This document shows positions 1-8,532 of a stretch of DNA of 10,499 bases, piece by piece. The translations under genes were made by a program, and so were the position numbers. This DNA comes from Phoronis ovalis (Eukaryota; Phoronida; Phoronidae). The stretch lies in the NCBI GenBank assembly GCA_028565635.1, contig JAOXYB010062957.1, positions 1 to 10,499 on the forward strand. The letters are read 5' to 3'. Below the pieces are notes generated by a model, which saw only the letters and a program-made list of their open reading frames with translations, did no database searches and was not told the DNA's origin. Positions within the stretch are counted from its first letter, which is position 1, and each line of letters opens with the position of its first letter.

Positions 1-414
1 TATGAACTTTGCTAGATGGTAGCACAAACCGGGAAAGGTTCAAAATTACATAGCACGAACGTATTTTATGCAAAATGCTTATTTTCATTTAATTAGAATA
101 TGTTGAAGCACTACCGATATATCATCACCTGGGGGGAAAAGGGTTAAACAGCGTGAAAAGATTTGCATTTTGCCCAGTTTCCATTCTGTAAAAACAACTG
201 TACATTTTTCTATGTTTTGTGAGCATATTGTCTTTGATTTTACGTTACTTATAGGAGAAATATTTAGGATTGCAAAAATTTTAGTGCTTTGTTAATAAAA
301 TTATGTTTAATAAACTTCTTTGACATTCAGATATTGTATTTATGGACACGGGGTGTTAGTTGTAGTGGCTGTTTAATTTTCTGTCATATAATTATGATTA
401 TATTTTAATTCCAG
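1..414 (+). other. Intron or upstream sequence, no exon seen
   Basis: This AT-rich stretch lies before the first recognisable exon. No open segment flanked by a convincing acceptor and donor was found, so I read it as intron of the plus-strand gene. It ends in the acceptor tattttaattccag at 401-414. Two AATAAA hexamers at 294-299 and 309-314, followed by a GT-rich run at about 350-375, are described separately. Confidence 0.55.
294..374 (+). promoter_or_regulatory. Possible intronic poly(A) site
   Basis: Two AATAAA hexamers lie 15 bases apart (294-299 and 309-314). A T-rich stretch follows, and then a GT-rich segment at about 350-374 (gggtgttagttgtagtgg and on) resembles a downstream GU-rich element. 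This could be a premature poly(A) site inside the plus-strand gene, or the end of an unseen upstream transcript. AATAAA arises easily by chance in DNA this AT-rich, so confidence is low. Confidence 0.25.
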
Positions 415-483
415 TCACTTCAAGAACAGCTTAAATCATTTGAAATTGTAAGAAATCAAGCAGCCAAATCATTTCACTCTCAG
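415..483 (+). CDS. Coiled-coil scaffold protein, exon A (first exon in window)
   Basis: A 69-base exon lies between the acceptor ttaattccag and the donor CAG|GTATTA. Read from its first base it encodes 23 residues without a stop, starting SLQEQLKSFEIVRNQ. Leu, Phe and Ile/Val spacing with many Gln, Glu and Lys suggests an amphipathic or coiled-coil helix. It begins and ends at codon boundaries (0-0), so it joins exon B in frame and could also be skipped without a frameshift. The exon is short, so the call rests on both splice sites, the clean frame and the helical composition. The protein start lies upstream of the window. The gene is not recognised. Confidence 0.7.
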
Positions 484-930
484 GTATTATTACCATATTC
501 CAATTCATTCTCTTTTGCAGACTATCTCCCAAATAAGGAAAATGCTTAGCAATTTCTTCATTGGTTTGTGTATATGAATTGCATGCTCAAAACTTGTTTT
601 AGTATATGAATTGCGTACTCAATTTTAATGCAATAAAGCTGCCAAGTCAGAAAATCTAGCCTCATATTTTCCAGTGTAAGATGTTTAGATGCTACCACTG
701 TGCATGATTAATGTCACTCACTCGCCAGTTTAGAAAGTATGTAATAATACAGTAGAATACACTAACCAATTATACAACAAGAGAAACTGATCGCACCAGA
801 TGTGGCACCATCAACTTCCTGTTTACATAAAAAGAATCCTATTTGTTTGGGTTTTCACCATCTGTAGAGGTCCCGCACTTGTTTCTATTCTGATAGCCAA
901 CTTCAGTGATTCATTGGGTTTTTGTTACAG
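484..930 (+). other. Intron between exons A and B
   Basis: This 447-base intron is inferred from the donor GTATTA and the acceptor tttttgttacag. It holds one visible structure, an imperfect direct repeat at 570-590 and 602-622. No coding segment was seen. A TTG at 922 in frame with exon B is only part of the acceptor tract and is not a plausible start. Confidence 0.7.
570..622 (+). repeat. Imperfect direct repeat in intron
   Basis: The 21-base segment beginning gtatatgaattgc occurs at 570-590 and again at 602-622, with two mismatches between copies (catgctcaa versus cgtactcaa at the end). The copies start 32 bases apart. This is a simple local duplication and no function is evident. Confidence 0.7.
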
Positions 931-2874
931 AACTCGCCACTAGATGGTCTCGCAAATGGTACAGACAGTGGTCTTGAAACAGCAGAAATTGGCGCAACTA
1001 GTATTGCTAGCACGTCTTCAGCACTGTCAACTTCTCTGTATGACGAAAGTTGTGATACCATAGTTAGTCCCCCAAATGGAAACAGCTTCTTGTCATCACC
1101 AGACTGTGTGAGTACAGCACAAAATAGAGAGAGATTCGATACTAGCACACCACAGAAAGGAAAAGGGAATGAAGAATTTGGAGTAGAAAGAAAAGATAGT
1201 AATGATTTTGATTTAAAATTAGTGGACATGTTGAAATCTTGTCGAGGTTTCACACTTGAGGAATCTGATTTATTAATGACCGCACGATCTAATGCTACCT
1301 CTGAATGGTTTGCCTCCACGGCTGGTTCTCATTTACCGAATTCAACTAATAATGAAATTTTTCGTGGTATATCTCAAGCTAGTATGTTAAACACTGGGCG
1401 ATCTGATGCCACATCACAATGGCTTAACTCATCGGTTGGATCTACTCTATTGGACTCAATAAATGATGACACATTTCATAGAGTTTCTCAAGCAAGCATA
1501 GTAGAAAATGAACATAGGGATAGCAGTGGCAGTGACCTGAAAGGGGATAATAATTTACTTAAAATCATTAGTGAAAAAGTTTTAGAACACTTAGGGAGCG
1601 ATTTTGAACTGGATTCTCAGATATCAGATAATGAAACTATTGCTGAAATTCAACAAGATAATGATGTGTGTACTAATGGTAGTTATTTAAAAGATAGTAT
1701 CAATAAGATGGAGGAAACACAAATAAGTTTACCAAGTATTTTATCCCTTTCTGATGAGTCCAGTATTAGTCGATTTGAAGATACTCCTCAGATTCATCTA
1801 CCTGGTTCTCATGATGAACAAAGTACAAAAACAAAATTAGACTCTTTAGCCACTTGTGGAGATGAATTAATGGGTTTGTTAGATGATATTGGAAAAAAAG
1901 GTTTAAGCTTAAAAACAGAACTGAATAGTGCCTACCAGAGAGAGGCTGCCATGCTAGAAGGAGGAAAGTTGGAAAATAATGAGAAGGCAGAAAGAGTGGC
2001 TACAGAGTTGATAAAGAAAGTGGAAACACTACAAGCTGAAAATGAAAATTTGTGTCAGGAATTAAAAGAAGCAAACCACTGTAAGAACGAGCAAAGACAA
2101 ACAATGGAATCAATGAATGAACAAATTGAAAAGTTGAGAGAGGAGTTATGGCATTCGGACATTAATAGAAGCCAAACAATGGGTCCGGGTGGAGATGGTA
2201 CTAAGAAAATGGCCGACTCTGATACTGATGATTCTCCTTCTCAAAGGAGAACTTTGAAAAGGAAACTGGTTCCAAGACGCCGCACTAAGTCTTCTGCACC
2301 TCAAACTAAAGCAAGTAATAAATCATTTTCTGGTAATGAACAAGCTATGTCAATGTCCGAATTAGATACACCCCGGAAATCTACCTCATCTCAAAATAGA
2401 CAAGATAACGATTGGAAGAATCTGTCAATCAACTCCATCACAAAAGAAACTCGGGTTTCCAGATTGCAACAACTTTTAGCTAGTGCCACCATTGAGAATG
2501 ATATTTTACAGGCAAAACTAAATAATGCCAATAAACGGCTGTCAAGTCAGGTAAAGGAGATAGAAAGTGTACTTGAAGACACTAAGATGGAGCTTCATAA
2601 AACCAAAGATGAAAATGAAGTTTTAAGAATGGCTACAGAAAGCCAGAAACTAAGAGTTGAGGGAGTGGCTCTGCAGATAAAAGAGATGGAGAGATCTTTA
2701 ACATCTGCAACAACTGATAATGCAGCTTTGAATATTCAGCTGAATGAAGCTCTTGTGTCCTTGAGAAAAACAATAAAGTCACCTGTGAGAGGCCCTAACA
2801 TTATGGAAAGAGAGAATATGCAACTTAGAGAAAAGGTTGCCATTGTTGACGAAGAGAGAACGAGACTTAGACAG
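931..2874 (+). CDS. Coiled-coil scaffold protein, exon B (large)
   Basis: This 1944-base exon encodes 648 residues in one open frame, from the acceptor tttgttacag to the consensus donor ACAG|GTAAGT. Both ends fall on codon boundaries. Exon residues 1-310 are rich in Ser, Thr, Asp and Asn, probably disordered, and include a 38-residue tandem duplication (residues 115-190). Residues about 311-410 form a first coiled coil rich in Glu, Lys, Leu and Gln (for example KVETLQAENENL). A linker with an acidic/Ser run (DSDTDDSPS) and then a strongly basic run (RRTLKRKLVPRRRTK) follows. Residues about 506-616 are a second coiled coil, and a third begins near residue 622 and continues into exon C. Long coiled coils with charged disordered linkers are typical of centrosomal, ciliary or cytoskeletal scaffolds, which is inference here. 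No enzyme motif, membrane segment or named family was recognised. Confidence 0.93.
1273..1500 (+). repeat. Tandem 38-residue protein repeat, two units
   Basis: Two adjacent units of exactly 38 codons (1273-1386 and 1387-1500) align without gaps, with 19 of 38 residues identical by my hand count. Conserved positions include RS-ATS-W near the start, a central GS, an F, and the closing SQAS. Most differences are conservative (N/D, E/Q, I/V). The DNA copies have diverged, so this is an old duplication kept at the protein level, perhaps a short binding motif present twice. Confidence 0.85.
2245..2289 (+). other. Basic cluster, possible nuclear localisation or anionic-partner site
   Basis: Within exon B the frame reads RRTLKRKLVPRRRTK, with nine Arg/Lys in fifteen residues. 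It follows directly after an acidic Ser-rich run (DSDTDDSPS). The two basic groups could act as a bipartite nuclear localisation signal, or bind microtubules, nucleic acid or acidic lipids. The sequence alone cannot separate these. Confidence 0.45.
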
Positions 2875-3651
2875 GTAAGTTAAATAATATATCGTATTTA
2901 TTTATTTTTATGTTTGGTTAATTAAGAAAAAAGCCAGTTGTCACGTTGTGTCCTGGACAGCATGGTCAAAAAATTAGTTACTTCACTTAGTTGCAGTCCT
3001 TTTGTTACAATTGCTTAAAGAAAATATATGGAACTAGATTTTACTGTTTTCATGTCCAAATGATAGTGGTAAGACATCGACAATTAATACATTTGCTAAT
3101 GAAATATAGCATGGTTGTATGTAACCATGTAATGTGCGTGCTTGTTGGTATGATCTCATTTTTAGCTGAAAGGTCTTTTTTTAAATATAAAATAAAAGTT
3201 AATTATAGATTTATATAAGTTTGCATAAAACAGTCAGCCACTTTTCTACAAAAAACAGCTCGTTATATTATATTCCAAGCTCAGAATAATGGAAAAAAAG
3301 TGTCTAATGAAAAGAAATTTTCTGAAGTAAAATATGTTTTTCTGTCTTCGGATTATTTTATGCTGGTCACTTGTGAAACATTAAATGTGGCAAAAAATAA
3401 TGAAAATGCTGTATCTAAAAAAGCAATGTAGAAACCAAAACATTTTTGTCAACTGAGCCATATATTCATGTAAAATCAAAAAGAGCTTTTTTGACATATT
3501 AATTACCAAGCAGGCAATAAATTTGAAGTTTTCATCAGCTGTTTTTCATATGATAAAAACCTTAAATTGATTAAAATAAAATGTTTAAGATTAAAAATAA
3601 AATGTAACTGCCAGTTTAAATATCATTTTTAAATCTTACATTTTTTGCTAG
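2875..3651 (+). other. Intron between exons B and C
   Basis: This 777-base intron runs from GTAAGT to ttttttgctag. Reading through the donor gives two residues and an in-frame TAA at 2881-2883. It is AT-rich, with a minor direct repeat (gattaaa-ataaaatg at 3569-3583 and 3589-3604). A 75-codon open stretch at 2991-3218 has no splice context and is rejected as coding. Confidence 0.85.
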
Positions 3652-6056
3652 GAACTTAGCTGGCAACAGTATAACCACAGTAAATTAAACCAGAACTTAC
3701 AAGAACTTGAAACTTCCCTAGAAGGTGCTCGTAGTGAGAAGCGTCTGCTGCAAACAGAGCTTGGTATTTTCCGTGACAATTATGATTACTTAAAGAAGGA
3801 AATGTCCATTCTAGAGAAACATTATAGGGACAGAGATACTGCATTGTTGGCACGAGGAGGATTAACACCAAGAATGAGAAGGTCTGTTGAACAAAATGTC
3901 ACTCAAACAAGATTAAAGAGTCCGTCTAGGCATCATACAGATACTAATATGGATATGCATTATACTTTCGAGACTGAAAACATATCTCCAGTAGGCAAGA
4001 GACAGGAATCTAAACGTGAAAATGATGCACTGCATTCAGTTGAAATTAGTAATGAAGTAAAAATGAGTCCATCCAGATATCGCTCTGATGCATATGTCGA
4101 CAGACATCATACCAGAGAGACTCCGGGATGTAAAAGGCAGAACTCAAATTGGGGAAATGAAGTAGTACACTCAACTGACACACAAGGTGAAGTAAACATT
4201 TTGAGACTGGATGGTTCTGATGAAGTTCCACTAACAGTACAGGATCTTCACAACTCAAAACAAACCAGGCCTGCAGAGGTTCCTAGATTAGTTTTTGATG
4301 AGACATCTGCTAAACATATTACTAACAGCAGAAATAGTCTCCAGCAGCGTAATAGTTATTTGGTAAACGGAGATGATCCATCACCTGATGATGTCATTAA
4401 AAAGTCAGCAATGGTTGTTGAAAAGCTAAATCAAAGAATTTATGATGGAGAACTTCCGAGTGCATATCCTGCAGGTTTAGATCGGGAGTATATCTCAACA
4501 TTTGAAGGAAATAGCAGTGCCACTAAAAAATCTTTTTCACAGAGGAGAAATACCACACCACAACAAAGTAAAACTGGGAATTTTGTAGAAACCCCTGGTT
4601 ATTCTTTACGAACCTTAAAGACCAAAGAAGTGATTTCATCGACTGATACGGAACAAAGATACGCAAGTAAGGAATTGTCAGATGATCTTGAAAAGCCTGA
4701 TGCTGGTGACCCTTTAATGACCAGCAGTCCAGCGGTCGGATATGAAACACCAACAGGTAATAACAGATCTGGTAGTTGGCTTGTTATCAGTCCAGTAGAG
4801 ACACCGGATGGTCATTCTGGAAGTGAAAAAAAGACCTTTGCAAACCACCAAAAAGGCTCTAATGATTTACATACTCTAGCAATGTCCAATAGACTTGCTG
4901 ACAGACAGAAAATGTCTGAAAATGCTTTCATAGGCTATGAACATCATGTGGTGGCGAATGGTGATGAAAAGAAAAACTCCTCTAATATTACAACACAGTC
5001 AGAATCCGCTAATTATATGGTACCACCTAGAGAAATTTATCCTCATCGCAGAAATCGAACAAAAACAACCATAGATAATGACAAGAATTTTGACCACTAT
5101 GAAAGTAAACGTTATGGTGCTGATAAAAGTTATTTGGAAGCAGAGAGAAAGCTTCTGCAAGGAGAAATATCAAAAAGAGATTTTGTGTACTCTCCCAGAT
5201 CATTATCACACTATGACACAAATCGTGAGTCCTGTGCTACCAGGCAGGAGTATAATTTGGTCAGTCAATTCCCAGAAGGCTTCCATGAACCCGGCCTTGG
5301 AAGAATGTCTCCTAGTGGTTCTGAATCTAATGATTCTAAAAAATCTTTTAAACCATTGGTACCAGATGATGCGATATCTTCAAATTTGAGCAGTCCAAAA
5401 AACAATTCTGATGTAACTGATTCTGAAGCAAGAAGCAGCAGTAAAAAGTTCTCTACTGCTGAAAGCATTGAATATAAATTGTTTGAAAATTCATCTCATC
5501 AGAAACAAAAAAAAGAAACTGCACCATGTACAACTTCAAGACAGAATCAGCCATCCGTTGCTACATACGAATCTCACTTGAGGCAACATGCCAAAAATGG
5601 AGAGTTTGGAGACACAATACCTTACAGTTCATTCAGGGCAGATGTCTGTGTTGGTAATGAGAATACTACACCACCTTTTCACTATGCCAAATATGGTACA
5701 ATTGGTCACTCTGGAATCAGCACTAAGCACACAGGGATTGACCGAAGTGAAGAAAAAGAACCAGCCAGTCACTTAAGAAATTCTACGGTGAAAAGTAGCT
5801 GTTCAGGTGGAGGTGATAACAACTGGTTATTTGGACAAAGGACATCTCTTAAACAGCAGGAGCTCAATTCAAATGTTTCAAGTCCTGACTCTGGTAAAAA
5901 TGTTACAGTGATAGAAAGAAAAGATTATTTAGAATCCAATAATAGTAAAATATATGGTGACATGACAAGGAGTGATAACTTAACAGTCTCATCAAATACA
6001 CCAAAGAAATTTGTTAGGAATCTTGGTACTGAATTTGAAACAAGTGCCATACAGAA
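3652..6056 (+). CDS. Coiled-coil scaffold protein, exon C (large, coiled coil then disordered tail)
   Basis: This 2405-base exon lies between the acceptor ttttttgctag and the donor AGAA|GTAAGT. It enters in phase 0 and leaves after two bases of a codon. The first 50 residues lie before the first ATG (3802) but are clearly coding: ELSWQQYNHSKLNQNLQELE and onward continue the coiled coil begun at the end of exon B, up to about residue 70. The remaining roughly 730 residues are low in hydrophobics and rich in Ser, Asn, Lys, Asp and Thr, so probably disordered. They contain 18 Ser/Thr-Pro dipeptides, a duplicated segment (3916-4197) and four ETP motifs. Reading past the donor gives an immediate TAA at 6058-6060, which is intronic. 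No catalytic or globular domain was recognised. Phosphorylation by proline-directed kinases is plausible but inferred. Confidence 0.93.
3916..4197 (+). repeat. Diverged tandem protein repeat, 49 and 45 residues
   Basis: Unit 1 (3916-4062) and unit 2 (4063-4197) are adjacent. Both start with SPSR, then share an Asp-x-x-x-Asp/His-Thr-x-Glu-Thr stretch, a Pro and KRQ-x-S, an Asn, HS, and a closing EV. With one four-residue gap, about 20 of 45 positions match by hand. Each unit begins with a full proline-directed kinase consensus (S-P-S-R). This is a second, independent duplication in the same protein. Confidence 0.7.
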
Positions 6057-6340
6057 GTAAGTATTTACAACAGTCTTTTAATAAAAAATGTGTGTGTAAT
6101 GCTCATGTTAAAATGAATGGATAGACTCTTTATTATCATTGCTTTCTTATTGGTTTGTAAATTTGAGTGTGTACTATGGATGTATAAGAAAACATTACAA
6201 TGCCTAGTCTGGTAACAATTCAGACACTTTCGTACAGGAAAAATTATAGAGACACATTAATTGTAAAAGAGATTTTTTAAAAATTCAAAACGTAAAGTCC
6301 AAAAGATTTTGAAATAACATGTGTTGTACTAATTTTTTAG
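6057..6340 (+). other. Intron between exons C and D
   Basis: This 284-base intron runs from the consensus donor GTAAGT to the pyrimidine-rich acceptor aattttttag. The junction codon is AA|T (Asn), which restores the open frame in exon D. Nothing else was seen in it. Confidence 0.85.
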
Positions 6341-6481
6341 TGACGAGTTATATTTAACACCAACGCAGAGAAAATATGCAGATGAGATCATTGAAAAGTA
6401 CACTAGTCCACAACATTCACCCAAACACAACAGAAAAATGAATGGTGTTGATCACAGAAATAACAATGATACAAAACACAG
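6341..6481 (+). CDS. Coiled-coil scaffold protein, exon D
   Basis: This 141-base exon enters and leaves after the second base of a codon (2-2), so skipping it would preserve the frame. It encodes about 47 residues beginning DELYLTPTQRKYADEIIEKY, then a Lys/His/Asn-rich stretch with TSPQHSPKH. The part up to EKY looks like a short amphipathic helix in an otherwise disordered tail. The donor is CACAG|GTGACT, weaker than the others, and reading through it gives an immediate TGA. The exon is supported by its acceptor, frame continuity on both sides and a composition matching its neighbours. Confidence 0.85.
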
Positions 6482-6716
6482 GTGACTGATAATAGAAATT
6501 CTCTCTGTTTGCAAAGGTGAAATTATAATGAAACATACTCCATTTAGTAGTAATTCTGTTGTATAAAGCAGCAAGAAATAGGCATCCTGTGTAAATGAAG
6601 GAATTCACTTTTGTAAGTTCCTGCAAGACAAGACTTGTCGTTACAATAAATATGTACTCCAAGTGTTACTGGAGGTGTTACTAAGAAACTTGCATGTAAT
6701 TCTGTTTAATTTGCAG

Positions 6717-6969
6717 GGCTATATATTCCAAACATACTGAGAATACTCCAGACTTGCCCTCAAAAAAAGATGTTGCATCTCCATTAAGAGCTAGGGAATA
6801 TACTCAGAACAAATCAGAGATATCTTATTATACAGATGGGAAAACTAAATTCCCTAAGGGATTAATGAATGGTGATCGAAGGTATGATGATGTTGCCAAG
6901 TATAAACATCCAGTGCTACCAGAACCTCCGAGGAGAACCAGGAAGCCAAGCCTAAGTGAAACGTCAGAG
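6717..6969 (+). CDS. Coiled-coil scaffold protein, exon E
   Basis: This 253-base exon lies between the acceptor taatttgcag and the donor GAG|GTATGT. The first base completes an Arg codon split from exon D, and the exon ends on a codon boundary. It encodes about 84 residues of polar, probably disordered sequence with NTPDLP, ASPLR, two Tyr-rich patches and a closing proline-rich/basic patch (HPVLPEPPRRTRKPSLSE). PEPPRR fits a class II SH3-binding pattern (PxxPxR), and RTRKPS fits a basophilic kinase pattern (RxRxxS). Such short motifs are suggestive only. Confidence 0.88.
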
Positions 6970-7450
6970 GTATGTAGCAGTATAACATGCATCCTATAAT
7001 AAGGAATCTAGAGTTGTCATTCTGATACCACTCAAGATGATTCTTTTACAGTTAGTAACTCCCTAAATCTAATGTTACCTCGGGGAAATGATGTTTGCAT
7101 GACCTCTGTTTGACATGTGCAATTTGTTCTTTAGTGGAATATTCAGTGGTTAAAATTGTTTACTGTACTATGTGATTAGTATGAAGATTTTCCATATGAA
7201 AACCTACATCACAACAAATTCATTATAGTCTTGTTCCATGGTAAATGTAAATTGTAATTTGGAGTTTTCTCGCAATCAAACTGTACTACAGTTTAACAAG
7301 GTTTGCAACACCCATAAAAAATAATCCGCACTTTTTGGGTCAACAGTACATGTATAATTATTAGAAGGCTGACCAATCCATGCATTTTTGTCTGATCAGT
7401 GGTTTGCAGTGTGATGATAATAATTCACGTTAATATTCTATGTATTGCAG
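6970..7450 (+). other. Intron between exons E and F
   Basis: This 481-base intron runs from the donor GTATGT to the acceptor tgtattgcag. No coding segment, repeat or RNA structure was noticed inside it. Confidence 0.8.
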
Positions 7451-7510
7451 GAGTCACGCTGGACTAATAGTGACGACTTTCTTCCTCTGAGATACACGGA
7501 CACTGAGTAA
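7451..7510 (+). CDS. Coiled-coil scaffold protein, exon F (terminal exon, or penultimate if spliced)
   Basis: After the acceptor tgtattgcag, in phase 0, the frame reads ESRWTNSDDFLPLRYTDTE and then TAA (7508-7510). As a terminal exon it closes a product of 1623 residues within this window. However, the TAA lies inside GTAAGA, a good donor starting at 7507. The exon may therefore end at 7506 and splice to 7629, as the equivalent TAA-containing donor of exon C clearly does. The short aromatic/acidic segment is more hydrophobic than the tail before it. The exon itself is well supported; which 3' end is used is uncertain. Confidence 0.85.
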   Translation, partial: ESRWTNSDDFLPLRYTDTE

Positions 7511-7628
7511 GAACAAAGCGGTATAATGGGAATTGTTTTTGCCATACAAAATTGTGCTGAAAATGCTTACAGATGTTTCATTATTAACATGCTGATGGAC
7601 TAATTTTCACTAATTAAAAACTCTTTAG

Positions 7629-7689
7629 GTCATTGAACTCCATGGGGTTTGCTATGTTATCTCATACATCTGGAAGGGCGGTGCTGTGA
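7629..7689 (+). CDS. Probable last coding exon G of the scaffold gene
   Basis: If GTAAGA at 7507 is used as donor and ctaattaaaaactctttag (ending 7628) as acceptor, a 122-base intron is removed and the split codon GA|G reads Glu. The frame then continues SLNSMGFAMLSHTSGRAVL and stops at TGA (7687-7689). Support: donor quality; a CTAAT branch-point-like motif about 20 bases before the acceptor; exact frame match; and local GC near one half, against clearly AT-rich UTR on both sides. Openness over 20 codons is weak evidence alone. The alternative is that 7511-7689 is simply 3' UTR. I favour splicing, possibly alternative. Confidence 0.6.
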
Positions 7690-8115
7690 AAAATGAGGGA
7701 AATTTTAAGTATTTTTTTCCAATTGTGAATTGAAGTTAGAAAGTAGAAGATTTATCAGTGCTCACTGTACTTGCACTAAATTACAATAGAAATGGTTAAA
7801 TTTAAGATAATGGATTTATAAATGTAAATGAGTTTGATATTTTTACGGGCAATGTACTTAATAATGCTATGTTACATGATAAAGGCGTACTTATAACTGG
7901 AAAGTGAAGATTGTGATTTGAGGTAGTGCCCTTATTTTAAAAGCCATACTTGATTTCAAAAACTAGGTTACGTGTGAACTGTTTTTATATGGAGGGTGCT
8001 GTTATATATTTATTTAATTTGTCCCATGGTGCTGTGTGAATTGTTTATATACTGTAATCTTTGTATATTTATACTAATTATTTAATTAATAATAAAGAAA
8101 ATTGTGTTTTGTAAT
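7690..8115 (+). other. 3' untranslated region of the scaffold gene
   Basis: This is AT-rich sequence with frequent stops in all plus-strand frames, lying between the last coding exon and the poly(A) signal at 8091-8096. The end near 8115 is approximate. No further acceptor followed by an open frame was noticed. Confidence 0.65.
8053..8112 (+). terminator. Poly(A) signal of the scaffold gene
   Basis: Canonical AATAAA lies at 8091-8096. Two TGTA motifs (8053-8056 and 8062-8065) lie 26-38 bases upstream, where CFIm-binding UGUA elements are usual in animals. A GT-rich run, attgtgttttgt, lies directly downstream at 8101-8112. The combination is far more specific than the hexamer alone. Confidence 0.75.
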
Positions 8116-8532
8116 TAGAATGTAACATGGTTGGTTACTGGAACTATATTAATAACTAATTATTTATGAATTTTTGACTTAATTATGCTACTTCCAAGCT
8201 GTATGTATGCAAAAAAATACAATTTAGTACTCGAATGCAAACAGTATTCAACTAGACAATAACAAATTGGGGCTTAAAAATATGTTTGTATGTAAAGGAT
8301 TGTATGGAAAACAATTTTCAGAACAAATTATTGCAGTCTGTGGTATTTGTTCTTATCTTTGTTCGTGAAACTCTTAAAAACTAGAAATTTGATGAGTATT
8401 GAGATGCAATTTAAAATGTCACATCTGCCGTGTTACTATGCAGGTGTATTTTGCTACACATGTACAAAGTGTGAACCAAAAATATTTACTGTATCATCCA
8501 GACTAAAACGCAATAGAATTATTGTACTTCCA

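Noticed and set aside
922-930. TTG start for the large frame of exon B
   Set aside because: These bases are part of the acceptor tttttgttacag, and nothing supports translation starting there.
903-1319. 138-codon minus-strand open stretch antisense to exon B
   Set aside because: It has no splice or start context and mirrors the well-supported plus-strand frame, which continues far beyond it with coiled-coil composition.
2991-3218. 75-codon open stretch between exons B and C
   Set aside because: It lies inside an intron bounded by a consensus donor and acceptor, its start is not ATG, and its composition is Cys/Phe/Ile-rich, unlike the gene.
3802-3804. ATG as start of a separate gene in exon C
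   Set aside because: The 50 codons before it are open, helical and continue the coiled coil of exon B across a good splice junction.
5078-5389. 103-codon plus-strand open stretch inside exon C
   Set aside because: It is in a different frame within a 2.4 kb exon whose own frame is open throughout and matches its neighbours in composition.
6417-6662. 81-codon minus-strand open stretch over exon D
   Set aside because: It is antisense to a supported exon and its flanking intron, with no splice signals of its own.
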